Shown piece by piece: positions 1 through 9,513 of a stretch of 64,000 nt of DNA. The notes beneath the pieces were generated by a model. The model saw nothing but the letters and a program-made list of their open reading frames with translations. It searched no databases and was not told the origin of the DNA. Both the position numbers and the translations under genes were made by a program. Origin of the DNA: Moniliella sp. 'wahieum' (Eukaryota > Basidiomycota > Moniliellomycetes > Moniliellales > Moniliellaceae); NCBI GenBank assembly GCA_003971905.1, contig RSEE01000034.1:496001-560000 (forward strand), written 5' to 3'. Within the stretch, counting starts at the first letter, position 1. Every line of letters begins with the position of its first letter.

Positions 1-6
1 GATGGG

Positions 7-3000
7 ATGATCGCTGGTCTTGGCCGTCTCCACAGCGTCCGTGGGGTTGCGACGGGTGACGCCGGGGACGGTGAAGCGATGCCCCCGCATCTCCACACTC
101 CGCCCGCCTTTTTTTGCCCCCAACACCACCACCGCCCAAGCGTCACGCCTGCGTCGGTGCTGGCTCTCGGCATGTCATTGCCGTCCTCCGCCTCCCTCAC
201 ACCGCGCAGTCCCCCTGTCCTCCCCCACAGCCCCCCGCCCGTGTCTCCCCACCTGGCTTGCTCCTCTGCCGGCATCCCAACACGCCTGCCCCCTCCCGCC
301 CGCCCCGAGCGCCACTCGCGCCCCTGTTCACCACCATCGCCCTCTTCCGCTTCGACCCAGATTGTTTCTGCCCCTGCCTCTCCCCGCCTCGACTCCCGTC
401 ATATCCTGCCCGCTCATCTGGGTAACGCCACTGAACGGGTGTCCCCACCACCACTGTTTGGTATCCCCCTTGGAAGCTCCATCACTTGCCCGCCAAGTTT
501 CGATGTGCGCCTCAATGTCCCCCAAGCCCGTTCATCATCCATGGACATCGAGCTGATGCGTACATCAGTCGAAGCTGGATCTGAGGAACGCTCGTCCATT
601 GGGGATTCCTTCCGCTCGCCAGACTTTGATAGTAGGATGCGTGGCATTAACCACCCTCCCCCTTCATTCAACATCCCCAGCGACAAAGCGTCTTCTCTTT
701 CCCGTTCCAGGTCCCTCCCTCAACATGGCCCGCTGTTGCCGATTCCTGGTCTCTTGTCAATGAGAGGGAACGTGTTGAAAGCCCAGCGGGGGGGGTGGAG
801 AGTAGTTGGGTCACCCCTGCCCTCAATTCTCAATCCTACACGGCCCTCCATGACCATGACTCGGTTCGTTTTCATCTACGCACGTTCTAGGCAGATTGCT
901 GACGTTGCTTTGCATTCGTACTAGCAGGAGTACGGTATGGATCCCTTCTACTTAACTATCGAGGCAGCAGACGCGAGCTCCTCCCTGCACTCCTGTAACT
1001 CCCGCTCTTCCAGAAAGTCCAGTCGACACTCCGAAGACTCAGAGGATGCACCGAGTGGACAACCCAGTAACGCTTTCCCCCAGTTCCCTCTTCTTCGAAA
1101 CTTGCCTCTGGATCGGTGATGCCGCCCATGGTCGCTCTCACCAGTACTGCACCATCCAGGTCGACCTCATCAGTCACCCCCCCGATGATGTCGAGTCCTC
1201 ACGCAGCGGATCCTGGTACGCAAGCACAGGTCCAGCTACAAGAGCCTGTTGTTGCATACGAAAAGCATAGTGAGGTTGCCACTGACCCTTCTCCCCCTCT
1301 CTCTGCCATTTGGCGGCCACAGGCGATGTCTCGCCTTCGTCAGGGGAGATGGGGGCGAAGGATACGCCTCGTGGTAGTCCCCATTCTCATGACTCCGAAC
1401 AGCATACTCCGCTCGAGCAATTGGGCGATCGGCAATCGGTTGTGCCACAATCAGGTGTCGTGCAGTCGGATGCTTCAACGTCTCCGTATGCGTTTTCACA
1501 GAATTCTCGTGGGGAAGGTATTCCTCCCCCTACTCACATTGTTTCCCCTGACATTTCTGTTCTCGGAAAGGGCCCTCATTTGACTGAGCCAACGCAGTCT
1601 CATAATCCCCTTTCATCAGTCAAGACGGCCGCCTTGTCACCCCTCAACTCCAACTCAAGTGTGGCTCCATCGGGAACTACCGCCTCGTATGCCAACCTCT
1701 CATCCGGAAAGTTGGCTGGCATGACTCATGGTGTTAAGCATTCCCTTTTCTCTCGTCGCCTCCACCCGTCGAAGTCAAACGCTTCGTCCCAACACGACAC
1801 AAGCACACCCAGCACATCCTCCTCTGGTAGAAAGTTTCGCTCCGGGGGTTTCTTACCTTTCCGTCGGTCAAGTGCCCATCAAACGACCACAGAGACTCCC
1901 TCCTCCCCTCCTCTCGACTCGCTTTCCCCTACTACATCAGCCTCGTCTTCACGGCGGAAATCATGGATCAAACCAGCAGATGCACTTTTGCAGTCGCGCA
2001 GGCCTTCTTCGCCCGGATCATCAAGCAGCGCACGGCACGGCCGTTTGGAAAGAAATACCCGTCCTGCGCGCCCCGCAACCTCGCCTGCTCCAGTTCACAC
2101 CGTGACGGATCCACCACAGATGGCATCAACTAGGCGTGCTTCCTTGATGGACGATACGTTACCCGATCATCGACTTCAGCTGAAGAGCAACTCTCCCGTC
2201 CATGCTGGAAGTGCTTCTACTACTCTTGCAACTTCCGCGCCCTTTGGTGGAGGAGACGGCGAGTGCGTCACCACAACTGCTTCCGAAGCGCCTAGTGGCA
2301 ATGATGGTGTTGACCATCATTCGCTTAAGCCATCCTACCTCAAGCCTCTGGAGGGGGAAACAGCAGCCAACTATCTTGGTCGGCTGTCCGCTCAAATTGG
2401 GCGATCTCGTGTCGTTTCTTTCTTATCCACTTCGAGCGAAGAGGTGTGTATCGAAGGGCTTCAGGCCGCCCTAAATTCGGATGATTTTACCGGATGGGCT
2501 ATCGACTTTGCTTTGCGCAAGTTCTTAGCTGAGAACGAGCTCCCAAAGGAGACACAGCAGATTGATCGGGTCCTTCAGGCGTTTGCCCTGCGCTACTGCG
2601 CCTGTAACCCTCATATCCTCACTCGGGACCAAGCCTACGTTATCGCCTTTTCCCTGATCATGCTGCAAACGGACCATTTCAACACCAACAACAAGTCCCG
2701 TATGGACCTTGCCAGCTACATTCGCAACACCCAAGAGACAAGCAAACTTGCTACGGAGATCTTAATTGTTGGTACACCCTCTCTTTCATCCACATATAGT
2801 TACTAACTCTCCATCTTCCAGTACCTGTACGACAACACGACCGCCTGCGAGTTTATTTTCATCAATGGTGCCCCATCTGCAAATGGCCCGCGCAAATCAG
2901 CCGATGTGCCCAAGGTGCTCGCTCCATTTACTGCGAATACGGGACAAGGAGTAAAGAAAACACCCGATCCGTACAAGCTCATCAAGCAAGGCAGGGTCCA

Positions 3001-4330
3001 TGACTTTCATGTGGCCATCGACCAGGTTTTTCTTTCTCATCTTCAGCCCTACCTTCCGCCTCAATGCAACACCATCGACGACACGGCTATGCAACGCAAG
3101 TTTGTGGACGCACCCGTGTGCGAAGTGGTTAATACCCCACAGTTGGCCACCGTTTCTGCCGTACCAATCGTATCGCAGGCCAACCTTATTTCCAGTGTGG
3201 CAACCGATCCACAAGAAATGATTGTCCAGATTCCCTTGGTCAAAATTGGTGTCTTGCAACGGAAAGAGGACCGCAGGATCCGACGCTGGGGACTCATTAT
3301 ATCGTCCTGCCAGCTTCTCTGGTTTCGGGATACGGCGTTGTGTGAGAGGTTACAAGAGCGAATCCAATCCCCGATTCAGGCCTCGGCACAAGGTTCGGGG
3401 GAGACCTGCAATGTCGTTGCACCTCCTCTCACCGCCTTTTGCCCCGACGACATTACGTCCCTGGACGATGCGATCGCAGTCCAGGCAAGAGGACAATCGC
3501 CGACTTCCTTTTACATTGACTTTGATCACTTTGGCCAGAGACGACGATTGACGTGTGAAGCTCCCTCGCAGACGGAAATGATCGACTACATCAATACCAT
3601 CAACTACAGTGCTGCCTACAAATGGGCAGGCATTAGCAATCTCAAGGCGTTCGCAGAGGAGCAACGCACTTTGCTGGAGCGTGTCACTAACTGGCCCTCG
3701 GGCGACTTGCCGTCGATCTCCTCCCTTCATCCCGTTCCTGAAGAAAGGCCACCTAAGGTTGATACGGCTTCCCCTCCTCTTTGGGCTGCCCGCTTTTACT
3801 TGGCAGTGAGCGAGTATGACGCCGAACTCCGCGCACGCTTTGAGCGGGCGAGCGAGTCGTACGACAAGACCAAAGCCACCCTCGAGGCACAAACGCTCTT
3901 GGCTCGTCAGTTGCGCATTCTTACTCCCCTGCAACCAGAGACCCGGGACCGGATCACCGTAACTGCGACAGAGCTCGGTCGCACTCTCGCCGCCACACGA
4001 CTTGAGTGGTTACAAGCTCAACTGCGCAAACGGATCCTCGAGTACGACTTGGTTCTTGCTCGCCAGGCCGGCGTGCCAGAGTGGCTGGCAGCCAATGCTT
4101 TCCTTCGGTCGAGCGAGCGCTCCTCTGGCGCCGGCACTCTGACCGACGAAGGGCCCTCAACCCCTCCCGCCCCCACGACTTTGCCCCCTCCATCGACAAG
4201 TGCGTCTTCTTCCTTTCAAACATCACGTCAGTCTGTTCCCAGCGCCAAAAGATCAGTGGAACAGACGTCCCTCCCTCCCACCAGTCCTCCGCTCAGCACC
4301 GGACCTTTATATTGCCTCCCGCCCGGCTAA
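7..4330 (+). CDS. Sec7-PH domain ARF guanine-nucleotide exchange factor (Syt1-like)
   Basis: Activates ARF GTPases by GDP/GTP exchange in Golgi or endosomal traffic. The Sec7 domain lies at about 2340-2765: the glutamic-finger motif reads LPKETQQIDRVLQAF and motif 2 reads YVIAFSLIMLQTDHFN. A PH domain follows at about 3205-3640, starting near IPLVKIGVLQRKEDRRIRRW. The order Sec7 then PH, with the linker sequence, fits fungal Syt1-type GEFs. An intron at 2768-2821 (54 nt, with an in-frame stop and a CTAAC branch site) joins TEILI to YLYDNTT. The C-terminal part is Arg/Leu-rich helix and then a Ser/Pro tail. The first ~2300 bases encode disordered Ser/Pro-rich sequence in three successive frames (7-770, 940-1110 and 1120-1310, then 1310 onward), so small indels or unseen introns are present. 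The true start may lie before the window. The domain call is firm; the 5' structure is not. Confidence 0.85.
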
Positions 4331-4332
4331 GG

Positions 4333-4339
4333 GTTGATG
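4333..4339 (+). repeat. Left target-site duplication GTTGATG
   Basis: The heptamer GTTGATG immediately precedes the left terminal inverted repeat and is repeated exactly at 9285-9291, immediately after the right one. It lies three bases after the stop codon of the ARF-GEF gene. Confidence 0.8.
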
Positions 4340-4406
4340 CTCACTGATCCGAGGCTCCAGGTATTCCGCGGTGATTCCGTACCCCTTCCGTGGTATTCCG
4401 TAGTAT
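4340..4406 (+). repeat. Left terminal inverted repeat
   Basis: Matches the reverse complement of 9220-9284 over about 65 bases with a few substitutions and one short gap. The shared core includes CCGAGGCTCCAGGTATTCC and CCCCTTCCGTGGTATTCCG. Confidence 0.85.
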
Positions 4407-4415
4407 TCCGTAGTT

Positions 4416-4745
4416 TGGATTCCGTGGCATACCGTGCCCGTTCCGTACTTCTTCCGTACCACTTCCGTACCTCTTCCGTACCTCTTCCGTACCACTTCCG
4501 TGCCCGTTCCGTACCACTTCCGTACTTCTTCCGTACCACTTCCGTACCACTTCCGTGCCCATTTCGTACCACTTCCGTACCACTTCCGTACGCGTTCCGT
4601 ACGCGTTCCGTACCCATTTCGTACCACTTCCGTGCCCATTTCGTACCACTTCCGTACCACTTCCGTACCCGTTCCATACCCGTTCCGTACCTCTTCCGTA
4701 CCTCTTCCGTACCTCTTCCGTACCTCTTCCGTGCCCGTTCCGTGT
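4416..4745 (+). repeat. Left subterminal 11-bp minisatellite
   Basis: About 30 tandem copies of TTCCGTACCAC and variants (TTCCGTACCTC, TTCCGTGCCCG, TTTCGTACCAC). Because 11 is not a multiple of 3, all reading frames stay open and give spurious Tyr/Arg/Gly-rich or Pro/Phe-rich ORFs on both strands. The array runs inward from the left TIR, whose inner part already contains ATTCCGTAGT units, so the array seems to have grown out of the TIR. Confidence 0.9.
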
Positions 4746-4839
4746 TCATACTGTTGTATTCTATGGGATAAGTGCGCCCCTCCATCTTGAAAAAAAAGTG
4801 AGAACGAAATCCATAGACACACCACACAGGTTAGAATTT

Positions 4840-4995
4840 TTTTTCAACCACGGAAACACCACAGAACTCCACGGGTTACCAAGGGTTACCACGGGTTACC
4901 ACGGAATGGAAATGGCGTCCTAGGGTTACACTAGGGTTAGCTTATAAGCCTTAGGGTTAGCTTATAATGCAATGTATCGGTACAGGGTTACATTG
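4840..4995 (+). repeat. Telomere-like and GGGTTACC repeat patch
   Basis: Contains four GGGTTACCA-type words (4873-4905) and then three TAGGGTTA words (4922-4966), two of them followed by GCTTATAA. TTAGGG is the usual fungal telomere unit, but here the words are spaced and imperfect, not a true telomere tract. It lies just inside the left minisatellite of the transposon. Confidence 0.6.
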
Positions 4996-5394
4996 CTCAA
5001 TACTTTGGGGGCCTATATGCGGCCCTCACTAGCCTCATTGGCAGTTGTGTTACTTTAGATCCTTTAGATATATGGGACATCTCTGTTGGGCTAATAGTGA
5101 TTGTATTACTAAGGTGTGCTACGGGAGGCAAGCAAGGCAAGGCAATACTGGTGGAGAAGATGCAATCAGGCCTCAGGCCGTTAATCAGGGAAACGCAGCG
5201 TGAAGGCGCAACAGGAAGGGGCAGAACAGGCAGAATGGGGCCGCCTCGCGCGCAAGTTCCATCCACACAGCAATCGATCGTACCGTTGCTTGATATCACA
5301 AATGGTGGCATGCTCCCTTTGACATGCTATCGGTAATTCTCACTGCGGAAGTACGGGTTAACATACCAAGCACATCAGAGGTTGATATATGATA

Positions 5395-5605
5395 CCAACA
5401 TGCATACCATGTAAGTCAGTGCCCAAGCATGTAAGTACCCACTTGTAGGAAGAGGTTAGTACCCAAGAAGCAGATCAGTACTCCCAGCAGGTCAGTACCA
5501 GCAGCAGGTCAGTACCAGCAGCAGGTCAGTATACCCAGCAGGTCAGTACACCCAACAGCAGGTCAGTACACCCCAGGTCAGTACACCTAGCAAAGACAGT
5601 ACTGG
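5395..5605 (+). repeat. GGTCAGTAC-containing imperfect array
   Basis: At least eight copies of (A/G)GTCAGTAC separated by short spacers such as CAGCAGCA or ACCCAGCA. Unit length varies from about 12 to 20 bp. There is no coding potential. It is part of the transposon interior. Confidence 0.75.
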
Positions 5606-6599
5606 GACGATTGGTTGGTCGCCAACAGGACAGCAGGCATCAGTTGTTGAGATGCCGACAGATCTTTGGTTAGCACCTTACCCCAGTTTTGGTCTTCGGT
5701 TGGTCTGCAGGAAAGTGTGGAAATATATAGTGATAGGCATGTCGGGAAGGCGGTTGTTAGGGGGAAGAGGAGACCGGTGTGGAGGGGGGGAGGGGGGGGG
5801 GGGTATATATATCATTCAACTGTGAAAGGGGCGGTAAGAGGAGGACTGATGCAACAAGAGCAAAAGCAGTGTGGTTCTGGTGGGAAGGTGCACAGACCAG
5901 TAACGCCGACGCACGGACCCCCCACAGCTCAGCATATTAGCCCTGCGCTGTGCGTGTGGGAACAGCCCCTGGCAACCTCCGCAGCATACCCACACGCCAC
6001 CGAGCTCCGAGAGCTCCTGGCGCCTCAAAGCTCTAAACGTACCATTTATTACGTCCCAACAGTCCTGCTGAGCCACCGGGTGGCCCGTGCTTTTGCCAAC
6101 GTCCCTTCAGGTCCTCCTCAAGCCGGCCTAGGAGTTCCGTTTTGTTTCCTCCCTCCTGGTTGTCCTTGGTCCGCAGTTTTGCCCCTGGTGGCGACTCGCT
6201 GTCTGAAGCTTGATGCTCCTCTGTAGGGGTTGCTGGTTGACTTAGACCACCATCACCACCACCACCATCAGTGCGATTGTATCACCCTCGAGGACCATCC
6301 AGACTCCAGGTTTCATCAAAAGTCCACCCATCCGAGGGCCGGCACATGTACGCTCCTGTGGAGTATATACTAGCCGTGTGCGATGCGGCAAAATGAGGCC
6401 CCGGGAACGTCCGCGGAGCTCCAAAGGAGTACATATCACCCTCTGGCCCTCATGATGGTCCACTCTCCACGTCTTCGCCAGGTTTTCCCCTCGGTCCTCT
6501 CCATCATCATGTCCGCCTCCTGGTCCGCCCCCTGGTCCGCCCCCTGGAGTCGTTTACTCTTCAGACCACGGTAATGTACAACATCGCTGACGCTAAAGC

Positions 6600-8153
6600 A
6601 CAGCAAGCACATCTATGGCAAGTGTGTCCGGCGAGCGAGCGTGCCGCCCTTGCGATATTGTTGGGCGCAAGAGGCATGGGGGTGGGGTATATTGGCCAAC
6701 GACAACATATCCCTCTGAAATTTGCCCGCTGCTGGGCGACGGAAGCGATGATATTGATACCATCCATTCTCCGTTGCGCATACCCGAAGACTGGGTCAAA
6801 CTGCAGAGTACAACGCACAAGAGCTTGAAGACCATGGGTCAGTCGCAAGCCAGAATTGTTTCAAGGCAGATACAGGATGGCCGACATTACCTCAACCTGA
6901 AAGCGCCTCTCATCATCATATGTGCCCTTCCTTTCATCCTGTTGAGCCCATGCACACCACCTTTCTCAATCTGAGAAGAACGGTCTACGTGATCCAAGAT
7001 TGCCCATACATTTGGGTGCCGCCCATGTTGACCTTTTTAACGAGTTTCAGATGAAGTGTGCGTCCTCATTCCCGAAACAGTTGTGTTTCTTATACTGATT
7101 TGAATGAGCTAACCTTGAAACACAGGTCGATTAGGTTTCTTCCTTCTTCGTTTTGTAGTGGAGTGCCTCGTTCGATTGGTTCTGCTTGTAACAGCGGCAT
7201 GCGCATGTTTGAGATTGCAGTCAATATGAGTTGCATGCTTTATCCGTTCGTCAAGTTGCATTATCTGCCTCAGCAGATACTCGATCTGGTGGGAGCGTGA
7301 TGCTTAGGCTGTTTGTCAAACGGAAAATGTATGCTGCCGACGTCGAACGTCTCCGAACAACGGCCCTGCCATTTTGTCAACGGTTTCACGACTTCACTGT
7401 TCCAAACGGTCTGAACGAAGAGATCAACCACATTCGATCTCGGTGCACAACACTCTTCATTGGGCTGACAACATGTGGAGATACGGCAATTGGCAGGCGA
7501 TATGGACCGCCCCGGCAGAATGGGAACAGGGATGGTTGGGCCGCCATATCCGTTCGTTTACCAAACCGTATCCTGTCCTTGCTAACGAGGCGAGCAGGAG
7601 GAACCAGGATAACTTGGTTGGCATTCGCATGGATTCCATGCTCCCCCAAGCTATGACCACACTTTCGGTTGGGTTGAATCACAAACGAGAAGCTATTATT
7701 GATGGGCTCGATGGTGCAAGGGGGGATGCGCGTTGCTGTGCTCGTTCAACATTGACCCTACCGCCCATTTATCGATCTGGGCAGTAGCCGAGTGGGGCCA
7801 AAAATGAGAACAGGCAACGTGTTCGAGGGCAACAGGGTCAGAATGCCTCGTCCCGTCTAGGACACTGTGTGCAACTACTCACAACAAATGCAGGCATTGT
7901 ATAGCAATTGGCGCACGATGGGCACTGTTTCATGTTGATTGACTACTACATTGGGGTGGAGACCGATGAAGCGGGCTCCGAATACTACATTGTTGGTAGA
8001 ACTCATCCGATTGATGCTGAAGGTAATGCGTCTCTACCACGCGATGAACAAGGCTTTCACAGAGCGACGTTCGCATCAGTAAACAACATTGTCGTCCCAC
8101 TTGCCGACATTGGGTGGGTCATGGGACACATACCCTTGAGAAGGAAGTTCTGA
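6600..8153 (+). pseudogene. Decayed tnp2-like transposase
   Basis: Scattered plus-strand fragments in different frames match successive blocks of tnp2-like transposases. At 6615-6720 the fragment VSGERACRPCDIVGRKRHGG resembles the conserved G..G..PC..C block. At 7400-7640 VHNTLHWADNMWRYG, then PAEWEQGWL and PYPVLAN, resembles the HALLHIADDIRR...ER..G block. At 7990-8150 FASVNNIVVPLADIGWV resembles the C-terminal VP...I...G block. Stops and frame changes occur every 100-300 bases, more often than in the other genes here, so this is true decay as well as any assembly error. Family identity is inferred from motifs alone. The tnp2-like gene at 17259-20692 carries comparable blocks (SLLHVAEHIRVFG). 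Confidence 0.6.
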
Positions 8154-8839
8154 GTTCGGATGCACTAGCACGAATTGCAGCGGATGACGACGTTTCTGAC
8201 GAGGAGGTTTGGATTTACCCTCACCCATTGGGTGCCGAACTTGGTGTCTGACAAAAACACTATAAGTGTTGCGTGTGCCAAGGTACATTTTATTCCCGAG
8301 GAAAAGAGAAGGGCAAAACAATATGCGTGCTGCCTTTGTTGGGTACTGTTTTGTTGGTGAAACGAAACGGAAATCAAATGGAGATCGGCATCAGAAATGC
8401 ACAGTGGAACTGGAAGCTATCAAGCACTGGGATCGATCGAAGACGAAGGCTCACGAGCAGAAGCTGTTGGCATAGGTGCAAAAGACACGCAGAAGACTGC
8501 TATTGTAGGTGTATAAGGTGCTAAGCGCTCTTAATAGCCTTGAAAGGATTGAGTGAGAGTGCTGCTGCCCTTTTGCACTCTACCATTTTTTCTCCAAGCC
8601 CAACGCCGGGCTAACGATTCTTCTTCCGAGTGTGCTCCCAAGTCGCACGCTCGCAAGTGTCAGTGTTGGCGAAGGGGGAACGGTGGCTAAGGTGGCGAAG
8701 GTTCCACGGTGGCTACGGTGGCGACCAAGCACCAGCTGGGGCTTCGCGTCGGCCCGGTGGTCTCCTTGTGGGTGATAAAAATCCTCCAGCGTGGAACGGT
8801 GGGCCGGTGGCTACGGTGGCGAGCAAGCACCAAGCACCA

Positions 8840-8879
8840 AGCTGGGGCGAAGCCCCAGCTGGCCGGGCCGTAGGCCCGG
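8840..8879. repeat. Two adjacent perfect GC-rich hairpins
   Basis: First hairpin: stem AGCTGGGGC (8840-8848), loop GAA, stem GCCCCAGCT (8852-8860). Second: stem CCGGGCC (8863-8869), loop GTA, stem GGCCCGG (8873-8879). An imperfect copy of the same block lies at about 8728-8763. CTAG follows at 8887. The region 8675-8835 also repeats GGTGGCTACGGTGGCGA twice. Confidence 0.7.
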
Positions 8880-8888
8880 TGGTCTTCT

Positions 8889-9010
8889 AGTGAAATTTCA
8901 TTACTTGATTGCCAGGTCGAAATTTTTGCACGCTCGCAAGTGTTGCTCTTTCTCAACATTTCATTGCAGTAATGAAATTTGATTACCGATTGCCAGGTCG
9001 AGATTTTTGA
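8889..9010 (+). repeat. Pair of ~38-bp near-direct repeats
   Basis: The block at about 8891-8929 and the block at about 8971-9010 share GAAATTT, GATTGCCAGGTCGA and ATTTTTG in order. They are near-identical and lie just inside the right subterminal array of the transposon. Confidence 0.65.
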
Positions 9011-9039
9011 GCCTGACTCCTTGAATTTCTAGCCGCCTC

Positions 9040-9219
9040 GCAAAACCCACCACGGAACACTCCGACATACCGCGACATGGCACGACATGTCGCGGACTAC
9101 CACCACATGTCGCGGAATACCACGGAACACCACAACATACCACGGAACGAAAAAAATCAAGAACCCGATGGCCACGAAATGACACGGATTCACCACGACA
9201 TACCACGACATACCACGAC
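9040..9219 (-). repeat. Right subterminal ~10-11-bp array
   Basis: Repeated ACCACGACAT, ACCACGGAAT and ACATGTCGCGG units run up to the right TIR. On the reverse strand they read ATTCCGTGGT-like, related to the left array. They are fewer and more diverged than on the left. Confidence 0.75.
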
Positions 9220-9284
9220 ATACTACGGAATACCACGGAAGGGGTACGGAATTACCGGAATACCTGGAGCCTCGGCTCAGTGAG
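9220..9284 (-). repeat. Right terminal inverted repeat
   Basis: Reverse complement of 4340-4406 with a few differences. Its outer end CTCAGTGAG touches the right GTTGATG duplication. Confidence 0.85.
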
Positions 9285-9291
9285 GTTGATG
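9285..9291 (+). repeat. Right target-site duplication GTTGATG
   Basis: Exact copy of the heptamer at 4333-4339, directly after the right TIR. Confidence 0.8.
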
Positions 9292-9513
9292 AAACGATAC
9301 GATTTGTAGTCCTCCTTTCCCTCAATTACTGTTGGCTTGTTGTTTATACATCCTTTGATTCTAGAAGCTCCCATCGGCCATTCGCTTGGACTGTGAGCCG
9401 TCTGCATCGCTTTTCCTTCTGTACTACGGAAATGAAAAACCAAGGCGATGCGAATGTGGAAAATGGGGGATGAGCCCGTGGGCGACGATCGAGGATCGAG
9501 GTGGAGGGATGGA

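Larger units (their letters stand above)
4340..9284. mobile_element. 4.9-kb TIR DNA transposon with decayed tnp2-like transposase
   Basis: The element is bounded by terminal inverted repeats of about 65 bp (4340-4406 and 9220-9284). Their outer ends read CTCACTGATCCGAGGCTCC on the left and CTCACTGAGCCGAGGCTCC on the reverse complement of the right. The 7-bp sequence GTTGATG duplicates on either side. Inside each end is an array of ~11-bp units in opposite orientation (4416-4745 and 9040-9219). The interior holds telomere-like words, a GGTCAGTAC array, a decayed transposase (about 6600-8153) and a hairpin pair. The element sits in the convergent 3' intergenic space between the ARF-GEF and SKI2 genes, so it interrupts neither. 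The transposase resembles CACTA/tnp2 or basidiomycete KDZ/Plavaka-type enzymes. The 7-bp duplication is longer than the 2-3 bp usual for CACTA, so the superfamily is open. Confidence 0.8.

Noticed and set aside
4307-4923. Several overlapping ORFs of 100-170 codons with Tyr/Arg/Gly or Pro/Phe repeats
   Set aside because: They are all frames of an 11-bp tandem repeat, which keeps frames open by itself. No start context and no conserved domain.
4340-9284. Reading the transposon as a classical CACTA element with a 2-3 bp duplication
   Set aside because: Starting at CACTG would leave CT on one side and AG on the other, not a direct repeat. The direct repeat GTTGATG fits ends at CTCACTGA.
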